Below are positions 63,039-64,000 of a DNA stretch of 64,000 bases, one piece after another; the stretch's first letter is position 1, and the number at the start of each line of letters is the position of its first letter. The translations under genes and the position numbers were made by a program. The stretch comes from an uncultured Synechococcales cyanobacterium. Lineage in GTDB: Bacteria; Cyanobacteriota; Cyanobacteriia; Thermosynechococcales; Thermosynechococcaceae. The stretch is from assembly GCA_902806435.1 (NCBI GenBank), contig CADCWO010000264.1, positions 1 through 64,000 on the forward strand, in the 5' to 3' direction. Below the pieces are notes generated by a model, which was not told where the DNA came from, did not search any database, and saw only the letters and a program-made list of their open reading frames with translations.

Positions 63039-64000
63039 GTGCCGTTCTATCGTCCTATAACGTTATGGCTGGTTCTCATCCTCGGCTTAGGTGGATGCCG
63101 TCGATTAGAGTTTCAGGTATCGCGACCTGTCCCACTGCCCCAAGATCCGAAAATTCAAGTTTATTTTAACCAGAATATATCTAGCATCTATGCCGAGCCT
63201 TACCGCGCTCAAACCCGCTCCGGTAATGACCTGGAGCAACTTGTTGTTGATAGTATTCAATCGGCACAATCTACCATTGATGTGGCTGTGCATGAGTTGC
63301 GTTTGCCGCGAATTGCCCAAGCGCTAGCTGAGCGGCGGCAGGCAGGGGTGCAGGTAAGGGTAATTCTCGAGAATACCTATAGCCGTCCTTGGAGCCCCTT
63401 AGCCTCTATAGGCGTTACTCGGCTTGATCCGCGTGGACAAAACCAATACAAAGAATATCGCCAACTGATTGATCGGAATGGCGATCGCAAAATTACCCAG
63501 GCAGAAATTAATCGAGGGGATGCGCTGACGATACTCCAAAACGCTGCAATACCCTGGATTAATGATACTGCGGATGGTTCAAAGGGAAGTGGTCTCATGC
63601 ACCATAAGTTCGTAGTTGTAGATCGCCGGACAGTAATTGTCACCTCTGCCAACTTTACGCTGAGTGATATGCATGGAGATTTTAGCCCTGCTGCTAGCCG
63701 GGGTAATCCAAATGCCCTCCTCAAGCTGGAGAGCCCGGCGATCGCTGCAAGCTTTATCCAAGAATTTGGCTTGATGTGGGGAGATGGACCAGGAAAGAAG
63801 CCTGATAGCCGGTTTGGTCTCGCTAAACCCTTTCGCCCTAGGCAAACGTTTAAATTGGAAAAGACTACGGTTACCGTGCAGTTTTCCCCAACTTCCCAAG
63901 CAATTGCTTGGGAACAAAGTGCCAACGGTCTGATTGGTCGAACCCTGAGCCAAGCTAAGACTACGATCGATCTAGCCCTATTTGTATTCTCAGAACAACC
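63039..64000 (+). CDS. phospholipase-D-like lipoprotein with EF-hand insertion (3' end cut)
   Basis: A GTG start opens a signal peptide with lipobox (WLVLILGLGGC). The first PLD domain has the HKD motif HHKFVVVD at 63600-63623, with VTSANFT after it. Before it, residues encoded at 63471-63506 form a canonical EF-hand loop, DRNGDRKITQAE. The frame stays open past the window end (after SEQAKTTIDLALFVFSE-like text reading IDLALFVFSEQ), so the second HKD domain should lie outside. The protein is probably a periplasmic or outer-leaflet nuclease or phospholipase whose activity depends on calcium. Confidence 0.82.
   Translation, partial: MPFYRPITLWLVLILGLGGCRRLEFQVSRPVPLPQDPKIQVYFNQNISSIYAEPYRAQTRSGNDLEQLVVDSIQSAQSTIDVAVHELRLPRIAQALAERRQAGVQVRVILENTYSRPWSPLASIGVTRLDPRGQNQYKEYRQLIDRNGDRKITQAEINRGDALTILQNAAIPWINDTADGSKGSGLMHHKFVVVDRRTVIVTSANFTLSDMHGDFSPAASRGNPNALLKLESPAIAASFIQEFGLMWGDGPGKKPDSRFGLAKPFRPRQTFKLEKTTVTVQFSPTSQAIAWEQSANGLIGRTLSQAKTTIDLALFVFSEQ

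Noticed and set aside
63377-63925. Long minus-strand frame in the PLD gene
   Set aside because: It is antisense to the clear HKD and EF-hand coding frame.
1-64000. CRISPR arrays, complete insertion sequences, prophage
   Set aside because: No regular direct repeat-spacer series, no transposase or phage genes, and no terminal inverted repeats flanking a gene were seen.

Overview
The window is chromosomal DNA of a cyanobacterium. It carries ndhH of the photosynthetic NDH-1 complex, the photosystem II assembly factor gene psb34, nblB (phycobilisome degradation), a UbiA enzyme of the plastoquinone pathway, a CPP1-like protein, an orange-carotenoid-protein C-terminal-domain homologue, sigG with its anti-sigma partner, and the efp-accB pair. 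The octamer GCGATCGC (HIP1) occurs throughout. No rRNA, CRISPR array, prophage or intact insertion sequence was seen, so the strain cannot be named from this sequence.

Layout. 0-9 kb: a small hypothetical gene, a cupin, dxr (isoprenoid precursors) behind an exopolyphosphatase, ubiA convergent with the anti-sigma/sigG pair, thiG, psb34 with its own terminator, and riboflavin synthase. 9-20 kb: a bifunctional nuclease with an aldo/keto reductase, a ChaB-tailed membrane-inserting protein, tRNA-Leu(GAG), a PGM-like metalloenzyme, a dead beta-carbonic anhydrase fragment, a thioredoxin-fold protein, an orphan DNA methyltransferase, and argB with a methyltransferase and a HAD protein. 20-38 kb: RNase II/R, phoU, a CPP1-like protein, HPPD, a zinc alcohol dehydrogenase, a rhomboid protease, an OCP-CTD homologue, queG, a REC-histidine kinase, anmK, efp-accB, an ArsR regulator, a GerMN protein and proS, which carries an in-frame tandem repeat.

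38.4-45.6 kb is the accessory part. It holds a heavily decayed membrane-protein gene (three in-frame stops and two frameshifts), a cluster of small minus-strand genes with strong ribosome binding sites, two copies of a 20-bp motif, long non-coding spacers, an unknown membrane protein, a ParB-like helical DNA-binding candidate and a 48-residue basic protein. 45.6-58 kb: a second UbiA prenyltransferase, cysteine desulfurase, a CrtX-like glycosyltransferase, a pentapeptide-repeat protein, a YedY-like molybdoenzyme, an EAL phosphodiesterase broken by one frameshift, a GST, ndhH with a terminator, a secreted small protein, a GT2 glycosyltransferase and a VanX-like dipeptidase. 58-64 kb: a minus-strand run DUF3285-ybeY-dgkA-trpG/pabA-MBL hydrolase, then nblB, a lone receiver protein with a small partner, and a phospholipase-D-like lipoprotein with an embedded EF-hand, cut by the window end.

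Most genes are housekeeping in mono- or bicistronic units. I did not find a convincing new multi-gene system. The best leads are the decaying genes, the mobile short repeats inside coding sequence (proS, and probably the CrtX-like gene), the small-gene cluster at 40.1-42.0 kb with its shared motif, and the calcium-loop insertion in the PLD protein.
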